Counted from the stretch's first letter, positions 1-6,859 are shown. The stretch: DNA of 7,323 nt from an uncultured Alistipes sp. (GCA_958449275.1 CAUDHE010000104.1:1-7323), one strand, 5' to 3'. Notes: a model not told the origin generated them from the letters alone. Program-made: numbers and translations.

Positions 1-1
1 T

Positions 2-2734
2 CCATCTCAAATTTTGGTGATCTCCTTTACAAATAAGGCCGTAGAGGAGCTACGAGGACGCATAAATGGTAATTTAGGAATACCTTGCCCCATTAGCACG
101 TTTCACTCCATCGGCTATACGATTTTGCGTCAAGGTGAAGAGGAACGCAAAAAGATTGTCGAGGGCGGATATATGTACACGGTAATCAATAATTATCTGA
201 AATCGTCCGTGCTGCGTAATCCGGAGGTCGTAGACAAATTGATTCTATTCTTCGGTTCCTATTTTACCGCACCCTACGAAGGTGAAAAGCTCAACGAATA
301 TTTCCAATTCGTCGCCAAAGCGGACTGTTCGACCCTGAAAGGAAATCTACACGAATACGTTCAACGAATCGTCGATCGCAAGACCTTGAAAACGCAGACA
401 TTGAACAATGAAATACTGCGGTCGATGGAAGAGGTACGGATTGCCAACTTCCTATATATGTATCAGATAGAATACGAGTACGAGCCGATATACCAGTATC
501 CTATTCTCGATGCGAACAAACCCTATACGCCCGATTTCCGTATCAGGCAAGGTGATAAGGTTTCGTATATCGAACATTTCGGGATTACAGAAGATCATCG
601 AAGCGATCGTTATACCAAAGAGGAATTGGCGAAATACGTCTCCCGAATCGACGACAAAAAGCGGGTGCACGCGAAGCACAAAACCGATTTGATATATACC
701 TATTCGCAATACGCTGACGGCCGGGATTATCTGCTCCACCTGCGCGAACAGCTTATTGCGCGCGGCTATGTATTGAACAAACGCTCGACAGCGGACGTCT
801 ATAAGAGGTTGATCGACACGGAGGAGAGCAAATACATTACACGGCTGACCTTTTTGATATGCACCTTTATCAACAACTTCAAGACGCAGGGCTACGGATT
901 AGAGAAATTCGCAGAGTTCAAGGCTGCGAACAAAAATGTCCGCACTAAATTGTTTCTCGACATCTGCAAAGTTTGCTACTATGAATACCAAAAAGTATTG
1001 GAGGAGCAGCATTGCATCGACTTCCAAGACATGATCAACGAGTCTGCCGAGCTGATACGCCAAAAGCGTGTCGGCAAGGAACAGCTCGATTACAGATATA
1101 TCATCGTAGACGAGTATCAGGACATTTCACGGCAGCGTTATAACCTTATCAAAGAGTTGTCGCAGTTGTGCAATGCCAAAATCATGGCCGTAGGTGACGA
1201 CTGGCAGTCGATCTATGCGTTCAGCGGTTCCATTCTGCCGCTGTTTACCCGCTTCTGCAAAGCCGTCGGTTATGGGCAGGAGTTGAAAATCACACGCACC
1301 TACCGCAATGCACAAGAGATAATCGACATTGCCGGAACATTCGTACAGAAAAATTCGGCGCAGATCAAAAAGGAACTTGTCTCTCCGAAACGAATTACCA
1401 ATCCGGTTATTATTTACCCGTATGCCGAGACTTTCGACAAGGGAAAAGAACGGCCGGAAGGCGGCAAATATCATTATCTTGGAATCGCTGTAAACAAAGC
1501 CTTCGAAGAAATATTGGAGTATAATGCGGCCGAAAGAAAATCCCGAATCGCATCCATCCTGCTGATCGGTCGCTATGGATTCGACGCGAGGAATCTGTGC
1601 TATTCCAAACAGTTCAACTACGACGAGAAAACAGGGAAAGTTTATTCGGTAAAATACGGGAACAAAATCAAGCTCCAATTTCTGACGGCCCACAGTTCGA
1701 AAGGGTTGAGTGCCGATAACGTGATTATCATCAATGCAAAGGATGAAATCTACGGCTTTCCGTCGAAAGTAGATGACGATCCGGTACTGAACTTGGTCGT
1801 ATCGAACGACACTTCGTATAACTATGCCGAGGAGCGGCGGTTGTTTTATGTGGCTCTTACCCGAACCAAAAACCGGGTGTTTATCGTTACTCCCGAAAAA
1901 CGCCCCTCGGAGTTTATCAAAGAGCTTTTGAGCGATCCGAAAAGCTATCCCAACGTTACGCTGCAAGGAGAGCTGAAAACCGACCTCGCCATCTCGAATG
2001 TCGTGAAAGATCGTTGCCCGATATGCGGCTATCCGATGCAATTTCGGTGGAATAAAAATTACGGATTAAGACTATGGATTTGCACCAACGATCAGGAAAT
2101 CTGCGGATTTATGACCAACGACAAGCGCGGCGGTGAGCTATCCATTCAGAAATGCGATTGGTGCAAGGATGGCTACTTGATTGTCAAAGGTGGCCGCAGT
2201 GGCCCGATTTTAGGTTGTACAAATTATAAATCGGACAAATCTGGATGCGGCCGACTGCTCAGTCTGGAACATTATCGTGTATGGAGAAAGGACGACTTCG
2301 GCATGGAAGATCCGTCGAAAGATAGACCTGCTTACTTCCGTATTCCTGAATCTTCCGCAGGGAACTCGCAAGCTCCTGAGATGATTCCGGCAAAGGCAAA
2401 TCCTGTGATGAAGAAAAAGGCTGAAATCTACACGATCGGCTATTCGGAACAGATGATCGAGAAAGACGGCTTCAAGGTGCTTGTAGATGCGAATGGCGGT
2501 TTGCTTACCGATATGGAATTGCTTGTTAGGTTGAAAGCTTTAAGACAAACTCTTGCACAAGAAGAGAATCTTCCGGCATATTGTGTTCTTACGAATGATG
2601 TTTTATCGCGATTAGCAACCGACAAACCGACAACGCGCGAAGAATTCGTTGAAATAAAAGGCATTGGGGAACAGCGTTATAAACGATTCGGCGAACGATT
2701 CATTGCTGAAATCAAGAAACATATCGAATCGTAA
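2..2734 (+). CDS. UvrD/helicase IV-like SF1 DNA helicase with inserted PD-(D/E)XK-like domain, zinc ribbons and HRDC (5' partial)
   Basis: This is an ATP-dependent superfamily 1 DNA helicase; 910 residues are visible and the reading frame is open to the left edge. Numbering is from the TTG codon at 14, which is not the real start. Motif Ia is at the edge (ISFTNKAVEELRGRI), so the Walker A lysine lies upstream. TFHSIGY follows. An insertion at about residues 130-250 resembles a PD-(D/E)XK nuclease fold: E139/E140-x-x-IANFL, P173-D174-F175 and Y185-I-E187-H-F-G. Later motifs are intact: DEYQD 366-370, GDDWQS 394-399, TRTYR 427-431, LTAHSSKG 557-564 and EERRLFYVALTR 606-617. Cysteine clusters follow at C668/C671/C690/C697 (topoisomerase C4-type ribbon) and C714/C717/C735/C745. 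Residues about 830-905 look like an HRDC domain. The architecture resembles helicase IV-like proteins of Bacteroidetes. Its role (repair, or mobile-element or phage defence) is inferred, and no partner gene is visible. It converges on the secreted-protein operon. Confidence 0.92.
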   Translation, partial: PSQILVISFTNKAVEELRGRINGNLGIPCPISTFHSIGYTILRQGEEERKKIVEGGYMYTVINNYLKSSVLRNPEVVDKLILFFGSYFTAPYEGEKLNEYFQFVAKADCSTLKGNLHEYVQRIVDRKTLKTQTLNNEILRSMEEVRIANFLYMYQIEYEYEPIYQYPILDANKPYTPDFRIRQGDKVSYIEHFGITEDHRSDRYTKEELAKYVSRIDDKKRVHAKHKTDLIYTYSQYADGRDYLLHLREQLIARGYVLNKRSTADVYKRLIDTEESKYITRLTFLICTFINNFKTQGYGLEKFAEFKAANKNVRTKLFLDICKVCYYEYQKVLEEQHCIDFQDMINESAELIRQKRVGKEQLDYRYIIVDEYQDISRQRYNLIKELSQLCNAKIMAVGDDWQSIYAFSGSILPLFTRFCKAVGYGQELKITRTYRNAQEIIDIAGTFVQKNSAQIKKELVSPKRITNPVIIYPYAETFDKGKERPEGGKYHYLGIAVNKAFEEILEYNAAERKSRIASILLIGRYGFDARNLCYSKQFNYDEKTGKVYSVKYGNKIKLQFLTAHSSKGLSADNVIIINAKDEIYGFPSKVDDDPVLNLVVSNDTSYNYAEERRLFYVALTRTKNRVFIVTPEKRPSEFIKELLSDPKSYPNVTLQGELKTDLAISNVVKDRCPICGYPMQFRWNKNYGLRLWICTNDQEICGFMTNDKRGGELSIQKCDWCKDGYLIVKGGRSGPILGCTNYKSDKSGCGRLLSLEHYRVWRKDDFGMEDPSKDRPAYFRIPESSAGNSQAPEMIPAKANPVMKKKAEIYTIGYSEQMIEKDGFKVLVDANGGLLTDMELLVRLKALRQTLAQEENLPAYCVLTNDVLSRLATDKPTTREEFVEIKGIGEQRYKRFGERFIAEIKKHIES

Positions 2735-2737
2735 ATA

Positions 2738-2775
2738 AAGAAACAGCGTTGCAACGACTCGCAACGCTGTTTCTT
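2738..2775. terminator. Bidirectional intrinsic terminator between convergent genes
   Basis: A perfect 15-bp inverted repeat (arms 2738-2752 and 2761-2775) encloses an 8-nt loop. It begins 3 bp after the helicase stop codon and ends 15 bp before the stop of the convergent secreted-protein gene. Each arm has a GC-rich centre and an A-rich left or T-rich right outer edge, so on either strand the hairpin ends in a short T-rich tract. Position and symmetry fit a shared terminator for both transcription units. Confidence 0.85.
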
Positions 2776-2790
2776 CCACAAGATCATATC

Positions 2791-3375
2791 TTACAAATCG
2801 TCCATTGCCGCCGAACGGACCGTATCCGTATTTATCTTGTCGTAATATTTAAGTAAAACGAAATACTGTCCGAAGTCACCTTTTTGCAAAGATAATTGGA
2901 TGTCACCTTTCGTCGTCTCAAAGGTTGTGTACCAAGTACAGCGGTCCATCATCAGTTCATGCAATTTTTCATTGTTCGTATTCGGGTTGGTTCTACCCTG
3001 AAACTGTTCCACAACCTCAGTCGGCTCGCCGTATTTTTGAGTTAACATGGATTTAAGATGGTCGTAATCTCTTTCCAGCGAGCTCCAATCATCGTGCGAG
3101 GGAAATATTACACCGATTGTACTGACTACGTTCACGGCTTTCAGCGTGGACACGCCGACCGTACAACTTTTGAAGCCCGCGAAATCGCCTTGCAAAATAG
3201 CAGTACCGTCCTGCGTCCCAAGATACGAGAATCCGGCGGCTTTCATTTTCGATACATATTCGTTGAGAGTTCCGTTGATAGGTACTCCTTTGAATGACAG
3301 ATGTTCCGATTTGTCTTGCGCTGATGAAACAAGAATTGTGCTTGCAAAGAGCAATAAAAAGATTAAACGTTTCAT
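2791..3375 (-). CDS. Secreted/periplasmic hypothetical protein, Bacteroidales family
   Basis: This is a 194-residue exported protein of unknown function. The chosen ATG at 3375 gives a classic signal peptide (MKRLIFLLLFASTILVSSAQ) with likely cleavage near SSA-Q. An in-frame ATG 36 bp further upstream would add a polar leader ahead of the signal sequence and overlap the neighbouring gene. The mature part begins with a short segment (HLSFKGVPINGTLNEYVSKMKAAGF), then GDFAGFKSCTVGVSTLK, a 'KYGEPTEVVEQF' segment, and a C-terminal beta-rich stretch ending in AAMDDL. I recognise the pattern as a widespread unnamed family in Bacteroides-type genomes, but no function is established that I know of. 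It has two cysteines in the mature part. It starts 16 bp after the stop of the lipoprotein gene, so the two are probably one operon. Confidence 0.8.
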   Translation of the reverse strand: MKRLIFLLLFASTILVSSAQDKSEHLSFKGVPINGTLNEYVSKMKAAGFSYLGTQDGTAILQGDFAGFKSCTVGVSTLKAVNVVSTIGVIFPSHDDWSSLERDYDHLKSMLTQKYGEPTEVVEQFQGRTNPNTNNEKLHELMMDRCTWYTTFETTKGDIQLSLQKGDFGQYFVLLKYYDKINTDTVRSAAMDDL

Positions 3376-3391
3376 AATAAGATTGTTTGAG

Positions 3392-3886
3392 TTATTTTGC
3401 GAATAAACCATCTAATGCGCGCTTTATCGCTTGACGAATATCGTCCGCTTCAGTCGAACCCTGCCCCTCTGCGGTGCAGGAGCAGAACATTTCGTGCGTA
3501 TACGCCGATATGAATTGGATCGTTACCTCTATCGTATAGCCTAATCCACGATTTCGTCTGCCACTTTCGCCATAGTTTATAATCAACGTTTCCTTGGCTA
3601 ATTCTGGGTTCAAGTTCGGTAATATTACGTATCCTTTCTGAATCAGTATTCCAGCAATGACATCGCTGGGGTTGACGCTTTTGGTCGTGGATGATCCGTA
3701 GAATCCATACTGTCCTCCATAGGTGCTTCCCGTACTGGATGTTAATTCCTTAGTTGGTGAAATGTAAGCGTACTTAAACATTTCAATCGGAGCATTTTTT
3801 ACAATCATCGGAGCTCTTAGTGGAGCACAAGCCCCCATCATCAGCATACAGCTTAAAATAACTGTTAAACATCGAATCGGTTTCAT
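3392..3886 (-). CDS. Small predicted lipoprotein, Bacteroidales family
   Basis: This is a 164-residue predicted lipoprotein of unknown function. The ATG at 3886 is chosen over an upstream ATG at 3955 because it places a standard lipoprotein signal directly at the N-terminus: MKPIRC, a hydrophobic stretch, then lipobox MGAC with Cys20 as the acylated residue. The longer form would add 23 residues encoded in DNA that also forms a hairpin. The mature part has a Gly/Ser/Tyr-rich stretch (STYGGQYGFYGSSTTK), then NPSDVIAGILIQKGYVILP, NYGESGRRNRGLGYTIEVTIQF and a C-terminal TEADDIRQAIKRALDGLF helix. The order suggests a compact alpha/beta envelope protein. It resembles recurring Bacteroidales hypothetical lipoproteins, but no specific role can be given. 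It is the first gene of a pair with the downstream secreted protein. A strongly folded leader lies 75 bp upstream. Confidence 0.82.
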   Translation of the reverse strand: MKPIRCLTVILSCMLMMGACAPLRAPMIVKNAPIEMFKYAYISPTKELTSSTGSTYGGQYGFYGSSTTKSVNPSDVIAGILIQKGYVILPNLNPELAKETLIINYGESGRRNRGLGYTIEVTIQFISAYTHEMFCSCTAEGQGSTEADDIRQAIKRALDGLFAK

Positions 3887-3937
3887 CGTGTATAATAGTT
3901 GTGTCCTCCAGCTACCACAAGAACTGTTTATATGCAC

Positions 3938-4109
3938 GAAGCGTGGAACTGCCATGCCACGCTCTAAGTCGGAGGTCGTAGGAATAACCTTTATTCAGAG
4001 AATATGGTAACAGCAGCCCACGCTATATGCGTGAGAAACCATTACGCTTTTCTCTCTGAATAGTCTTGAATTTCCTACGTTCCCGACTTCGAGATAAGCA
4101 TAACGCTTC
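3938..4109. ncRNA. Candidate structured RNA (or DNA hairpin): nested five-stem fold
   Basis: The core is 3962-4093. Outer stem: CTC-t-AAGTCGG (3962-3972) pairs with CCGACTT-c-GAG (4083-4093). Second: CGTAGGAA (3977-3984) with TTCCTACG (4072-4079). Third: TATTCAGAGA (3992-4001) with TCTCTGAATA (4053-4062), perfect over 10 bp. Fourth: ATGGT (4004-4008) with ACCAT (4038-4042). Apical: CACGC (4019-4023) with GCGTG (4029-4033) around TATAT. An outermost GAAGCG (3938-3943) / CGCTTC (4104-4109) can also pair. No ORF occupies this DNA. On the minus strand it would lie in the leader of the lipoprotein gene; strand and promoter are not determined. Alternatives are a regulatory leader, a stand-alone RNA, a MITE-like palindrome, or a single-strand origin used after transfer. 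The fold itself is seen directly; its being an RNA is inference. Confidence 0.5.
3941..3962. repeat. Small hairpin next to the nested fold
   Basis: GCGTGG (3941-3946) pairs with CCACGC (3957-3962) around a 10-nt loop. The same CCACGC hexamer recurs at 4018-4023 in the apical stem of the larger fold, so the two could compete for pairing. The hairpin sits 55 bp upstream of the lipoprotein start on the minus strand. Confidence 0.5.
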
Positions 4110-4148
4110 TTTTAATATATTTGGAAAGAGTTGCCTCAATCCAAGGTG

Positions 4149-4186
4149 TAAAATTACAAAAGATTCTTGATAGTCTTTTAATTTTA
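4149..4186 (-). terminator. AT-rich terminator-like hairpin after the relaxase gene
   Basis: TCTTTTAATTTTA (4174-4186) is the reverse complement of the left arm at 4149-4163, apart from a 2-nt bulge in the left arm, and the loop is 10 nt. Read on the minus strand it begins 13 bp after the relaxase stop codon and ends in a T-rich run. It probably ends the mobilisation transcript. The stem is almost entirely A/T, so efficiency is uncertain. Confidence 0.5.
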
Positions 4187-4199
4187 ACAAATTAATTCA

Positions 4200-5630
4200 T
4201 TATAATTTAATTCCATTTACTCTCTGTTGCTGATGGATAGCGTGTTGTTTAATTCTTTCGGCCTGTTCTTTAAACCATCTTACGATGGGCAGGTCGTCAA
4301 TTTTAAGGATGAATTTGCGACTATTGGCTTCGTCCGTTGAAATCCGGGCAATTACGTTCTCCGCCTTAAATCTTTGTCGGTACGTTTCGGAGTAGAGCGT
4401 TCCGCTGAATCTCAGCGGCTTGCCACTGATAAGCATTTCAGTCTGTTCATCGCTGAATCCGACTTTTCTGCAAAATTCATCCATACGCAACATTTCGCGA
4501 AGGCGGGGAAACCACATCAATGCCTTGCGGATAATCGTCTGCCAGAAAGACAAATCTTTTTCGTGTTGCTTCATCAGGTTCGTCGTCTCAGTTGTGTGTC
4601 GTGCTTGCATCGCCGTCAATTCTCGGCTGTGCTCTGTTTGCATGGTTTGAATCTTCGTTTGCAGGATTTCAATCGTTTCATCGCGTGCGGCGACCTCTTG
4701 CCGCAGCACTCCGATTTCCTGCTCCTGCCGCTTGACTTTCGACGTTCCGATCATTGAACCGATACCGTCGAGAATGGTCGTGTCGACCTCGGCGGCGGAG
4801 TTTTTCAATCGCTCGGTTTTCAGTTCGCCTTTTACTGCGTTCAGTTCGGCCGCGGTTCGATGCAGTTCTGCGCGTGCCGCCTGTTCCTGCTTCGTGGCAT
4901 GTTCGACGGCTTTGCGTTTCTCCTCCTCGATGCGGAGCAGTTCGCCGATATTATCCTGCAAGTTCTGCTGCCGGGCAATGGCGTTGCGATAGAACTCCTG
5001 CGTCGTGACATGTCGGGCTTTCGAGCCGTCGATACCTCTTTGCAGTCCGTATTTGGCCATTGCTGCGGCATAGGTGTCTTGGTACTCTTTCAGCTTGATA
5101 CGCGACATTACATCGTCAGCGCATAGCCGAGGTCGGGCCGTAGATTTCGTGCGGTATTTCCGCTTGCCTGTTTCGTCAGTTTTCTCCTTTCGGACTTTAC
5201 GACGTTCGCCAGTTACGATAGGGACGACAGCTGCGTGGATATGCGGTGTCGCTTCATCCATGTGCAATACTGCCGAAACGACATTTTCGGCTCCGAAAGT
5301 TTTTCGCAACCATGCAAGGTTATCGGTACACCACGCTTTCAATCGCCCCTCTTGGACGATGCGTTGCATATCCTCCTGTGTGCCGGTCAGCATGACACGA
5401 ATTACCCGCACTTGATTCGTCCCGATTTTACGGGTCAGTCCGGCATGTTCGAGCCGATGGTTGATTGCCTCCGTTCGGTCGGCTACACCCTCCGGAAATT
5501 CGACGAGTTCTTCATTCAAGTAAGTCAGTTCCGGTATGGCATTGGGCGGCATTTTGGTGCGTGCGATATGAGCAGTCATCGGCACTTCATTGTCCGGCGA
5601 CTTATCCAAATGCAATACGACATATCCCAT
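4200..5630 (-). CDS. MobV-family relaxase (Pre/Mob plasmid mobilisation protein)
   Basis: This DNA relaxase of 476 residues nicks one strand at oriT and stays with the 5' end during conjugative mobilisation. The N-terminal domain carries the MobV signatures: HIAR at 21-24, the AINHRL region around 55-60, and the metal-binding histidine motif HMDEATPHIHAAVVPI, with H123, D125, E126, H130 and H132. Residues about 210-365 are Glu/Lys/Gln-rich with heptad-like spacing (for example RIEEEKRKAVEHATKQEQAARAEL), consistent with the long coiled coil of this family. A shorter globular tail follows. Full length is typical of Bacteroides MobV proteins. The ATG at 5630 is followed directly by GYVVLHLDKS, as expected for an N-terminal beta strand. 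It lies downstream of a 226-bp spacer with oriT-like palindromes and the primase gene. No coupling protein or secretion genes are visible, so mobilisation in trans by a helper element is likely. Confidence 0.96.
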   Translation of the reverse strand: MGYVVLHLDKSPDNEVPMTAHIARTKMPPNAIPELTYLNEELVEFPEGVADRTEAINHRLEHAGLTRKIGTNQVRVIRVMLTGTQEDMQRIVQEGRLKAWCTDNLAWLRKTFGAENVVSAVLHMDEATPHIHAAVVPIVTGERRKVRKEKTDETGKRKYRTKSTARPRLCADDVMSRIKLKEYQDTYAAAMAKYGLQRGIDGSKARHVTTQEFYRNAIARQQNLQDNIGELLRIEEEKRKAVEHATKQEQAARAELHRTAAELNAVKGELKTERLKNSAAEVDTTILDGIGSMIGTSKVKRQEQEIGVLRQEVAARDETIEILQTKIQTMQTEHSRELTAMQARHTTETTNLMKQHEKDLSFWQTIIRKALMWFPRLREMLRMDEFCRKVGFSDEQTEMLISGKPLRFSGTLYSETYRQRFKAENVIARISTDEANSRKFILKIDDLPIVRWFKEQAERIKQHAIHQQQRVNGIKL

Positions 5631-5720
5631 GATTCAATAATAATTCTGCGGTTGATGATTTCGGTTGTCGGGCTTTCGACCGCATGTGCGGTTGGCGACT
5701 GGAACGGTCGCAAGGGGTTT

Positions 5721-5739
5721 CCAAAGGGTCACCCTTTGG
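5721..5739. repeat. Perfect 8-bp-arm palindrome in the oriT region
   Basis: CCAAAGGG and CCCTTTGG flank the triplet TCA. It abuts the larger hairpin without a gap, forming a compact two-hairpin unit upstream of the relaxase gene. Confidence 0.85.
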
Positions 5740-5797
5740 CCTATTGGGGCTTTTTCAGCGACACGAAGTGTTGCGGCTTGGAAAAAGCCCTAATAGG
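5740..5797. repeat. Long hairpin with inner hairpin in the oriT region
   Basis: The 17-nt arms 5740-5756 and 5781-5797 pair with only one G/T wobble (5746 with 5791). Inside, GCGACAC (5758-5764) pairs with GTGTTGC (5768-5774) around GAA. Such stacked hairpins are typical of recognition sites for single-strand-binding relaxases. Confidence 0.85.
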
Positions 5798-5856
5798 CTA
5801 TGGCTTTTCTGTGAAGAATAAGCCGCGGGCGCGGAGCGGCCGAATGATGGGCGACG

Positions 5857-6744
5857 TTAAAACTTGCGGACGCGCGACCGTCTGTGTTCTTTCACGGGAC
5901 GACGACTGCGCAGGTAGTCGTTCAAGTCATTGTGCGGCCGATAGTGAATGGATTGGTCGGAGAGATTGCGGCATGCCTCTTTCAATTCAGAGGTCGCCTT
6001 TCGCCCAGCCTCGTCATTGTCGAGGTAGGCATAAACCTGTTCATGCGACGCGATGAACGGAACGGCTTTGGCAAGGTTCGTTACCGAGTTCAGCACAACG
6101 ATATTGTGCGGCGGGGTCGAGTTGTGCTTGAGCGTCAGAAGTGAGAGGTAATCCATAAATCCCTCGAAAACGAGGCACGTCGGATAATCGCCGCGGCGGG
6201 TCGTCAGGGCTTTCGAGGTGCAGCCCTTGAAATAGCGGTTACGCAGTTCCCAGCCTCCGGCATCATTGCGGAATCCGACGGCAAAATAGGATTTGTCCAC
6301 TACGTAATAATGCACCTCCGAACAATGCGCACGAGCTGCGGCAAGGTCGATACCTCGTTCCGTAAGGTAGTCAAGCAAGGCAAAGCTTTCCAGCGGACGG
6401 ACTTTCTCTATCGCGATGGCCGATTCGCGGTGCGGCGATACGGGATTGCTGTACCCGTGAAAAGAAAAAGAGGGCGTCCCGGAAATCCTCTGCTCCAGCT
6501 GCCGCATGGCCTCCCCTGCATCGCACCGCTCCATGCGCATCACGAGGTCGATCAGCGTGCCGCCCTCGCCAGCACCGTAGTCAATCCACAGGTTCTTGTC
6601 GTAATCTACTTTCATACTCGGCGTGCTGTCTTCGCGCAGTGGCGAATGATATAAGCCGTAATATCCTCTATCTTTGGCCGGGCGGATGCCCCGTGCGGCG
6701 AGGTACTCCCGTATCGGGAACTTATTGATTGCTTTTGCGTCCAT
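5857..6744 (-). CDS. Toprim-domain primase-like protein of a mobilizable element
   Basis: This 295-residue DnaG-type primase-like protein probably helps start replication of the mobile element or of its transferred strand. Residues about 30-70 follow the DnaG CHC2 zinc-finger pattern (YHSPLREDSTPSMKVD... then GAGEGGTLIDLVMRM), but the usual cysteine ligands are missing, so metal binding is doubtful. The Toprim domain is clear: FEGFMDYLSLL with E194 and D198, then AYLDNDEAGRKA with D242, D244 and G247, and a further acidic DLNDYL at 273-278. Length and layout fit the short primases found beside mob genes in Bacteroides elements such as NBU1. The ATG at 6744 (MDAKAINKFPIREYL) is preferred over the one at 6762, which adds six charged residues before the natural helix start. 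It sits between the AAA ATPase and oriT/relaxase genes on the same strand. Confidence 0.9.
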   Translation of the reverse strand: MDAKAINKFPIREYLAARGIRPAKDRGYYGLYHSPLREDSTPSMKVDYDKNLWIDYGAGEGGTLIDLVMRMERCDAGEAMRQLEQRISGTPSFSFHGYSNPVSPHRESAIAIEKVRPLESFALLDYLTERGIDLAAARAHCSEVHYYVVDKSYFAVGFRNDAGGWELRNRYFKGCTSKALTTRRGDYPTCLVFEGFMDYLSLLTLKHNSTPPHNIVVLNSVTNLAKAVPFIASHEQVYAYLDNDEAGRKATSELKEACRNLSDQSIHYRPHNDLNDYLRSRRPVKEHRRSRVRKF

Positions 6745-6764
6745 AATGTGTTTTTCTTTCACTC

Positions 6765-6848
6765 GGTTTATCGGTACGGTTCGGGGTTTAATCCGCCGTA
6801 TCGGTTTAGAATGGTTTAATGATATATACCCCCGTCCCGGACTAAACC
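6765..6848. repeat. Phased GGTTTA/TAAACC repeats between the ATPase and primase genes
   Basis: GGTTTA occurs at 6765-6770, 6785-6790, 6803-6808 and 6813-6818 in the same orientation, with start-to-start steps of 20, 18 and 10 bp. An inverted copy is at 6843-6848, and an AT patch (GATATATA, 6821-6828) lies between. The spacing is close to whole helical turns, as in operator or iteron sites. The copies are short, so chance or a simple promoter region remains possible. The rest of this 115-bp spacer shows nothing else clear. Confidence 0.35.
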
Positions 6849-6859
6849 GCTCGTGAGGG

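Larger units (their letters stand above)
5679..5797. other. Candidate origin of transfer (oriT)
   Basis: The 226-bp non-coding gap directly upstream of the MobV gene holds three palindromes in a row: ACCGCA-TG-TGCGGT (5679-5692), CCAAAGGG-TCA-CCCTTTGG (5721-5739), and a 17-bp-arm hairpin (5740-5756 with 5781-5797). The last contains an inner hairpin GCGACAC-GAA-GTGTTGC (5758-5774). In Bacteroides mobilizable elements oriT lies immediately 5' of the mob gene, and MobV oriTs are hairpin-rich, so this is the likely site of relaxase binding and nicking. The exact nick position cannot be read from the sequence. The rest of the gap (5798-5856) shows no further clear structure. Confidence 0.7.

Noticed and set aside
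1127..2041. 304-residue minus-strand open frame inside the helicase gene
   Set aside because: It is antisense to the conserved helicase motifs II-VI, and its composition looks like a shadow frame.
3887..3955. N-terminal extension of the lipoprotein to the upstream ATG
   Set aside because: It would put 23 residues before a textbook lipoprotein signal and overlap a hairpin; the internal ATG at 3886 fits export far better.
3962..4093. Retron msr-msd or integron attC interpretation of the nested hairpin
   Set aside because: No reverse transcriptase or integron integrase is visible, and the conserved attC end motifs are not found.
4116..4123. TATATTTG, a perfect match to the Bacteroides -7 promoter box TAnnTTTG on the plus strand
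   Set aside because: There is no matching -33 TTG/TTTG box at the expected distance, and no plus-strand gene follows it.
5235..6056. 273-residue plus-strand open frame across the relaxase start, oriT and primase end
   Set aside because: It is antisense to two clearly recognisable genes, has no family-like motifs, and runs through the palindromic oriT region.
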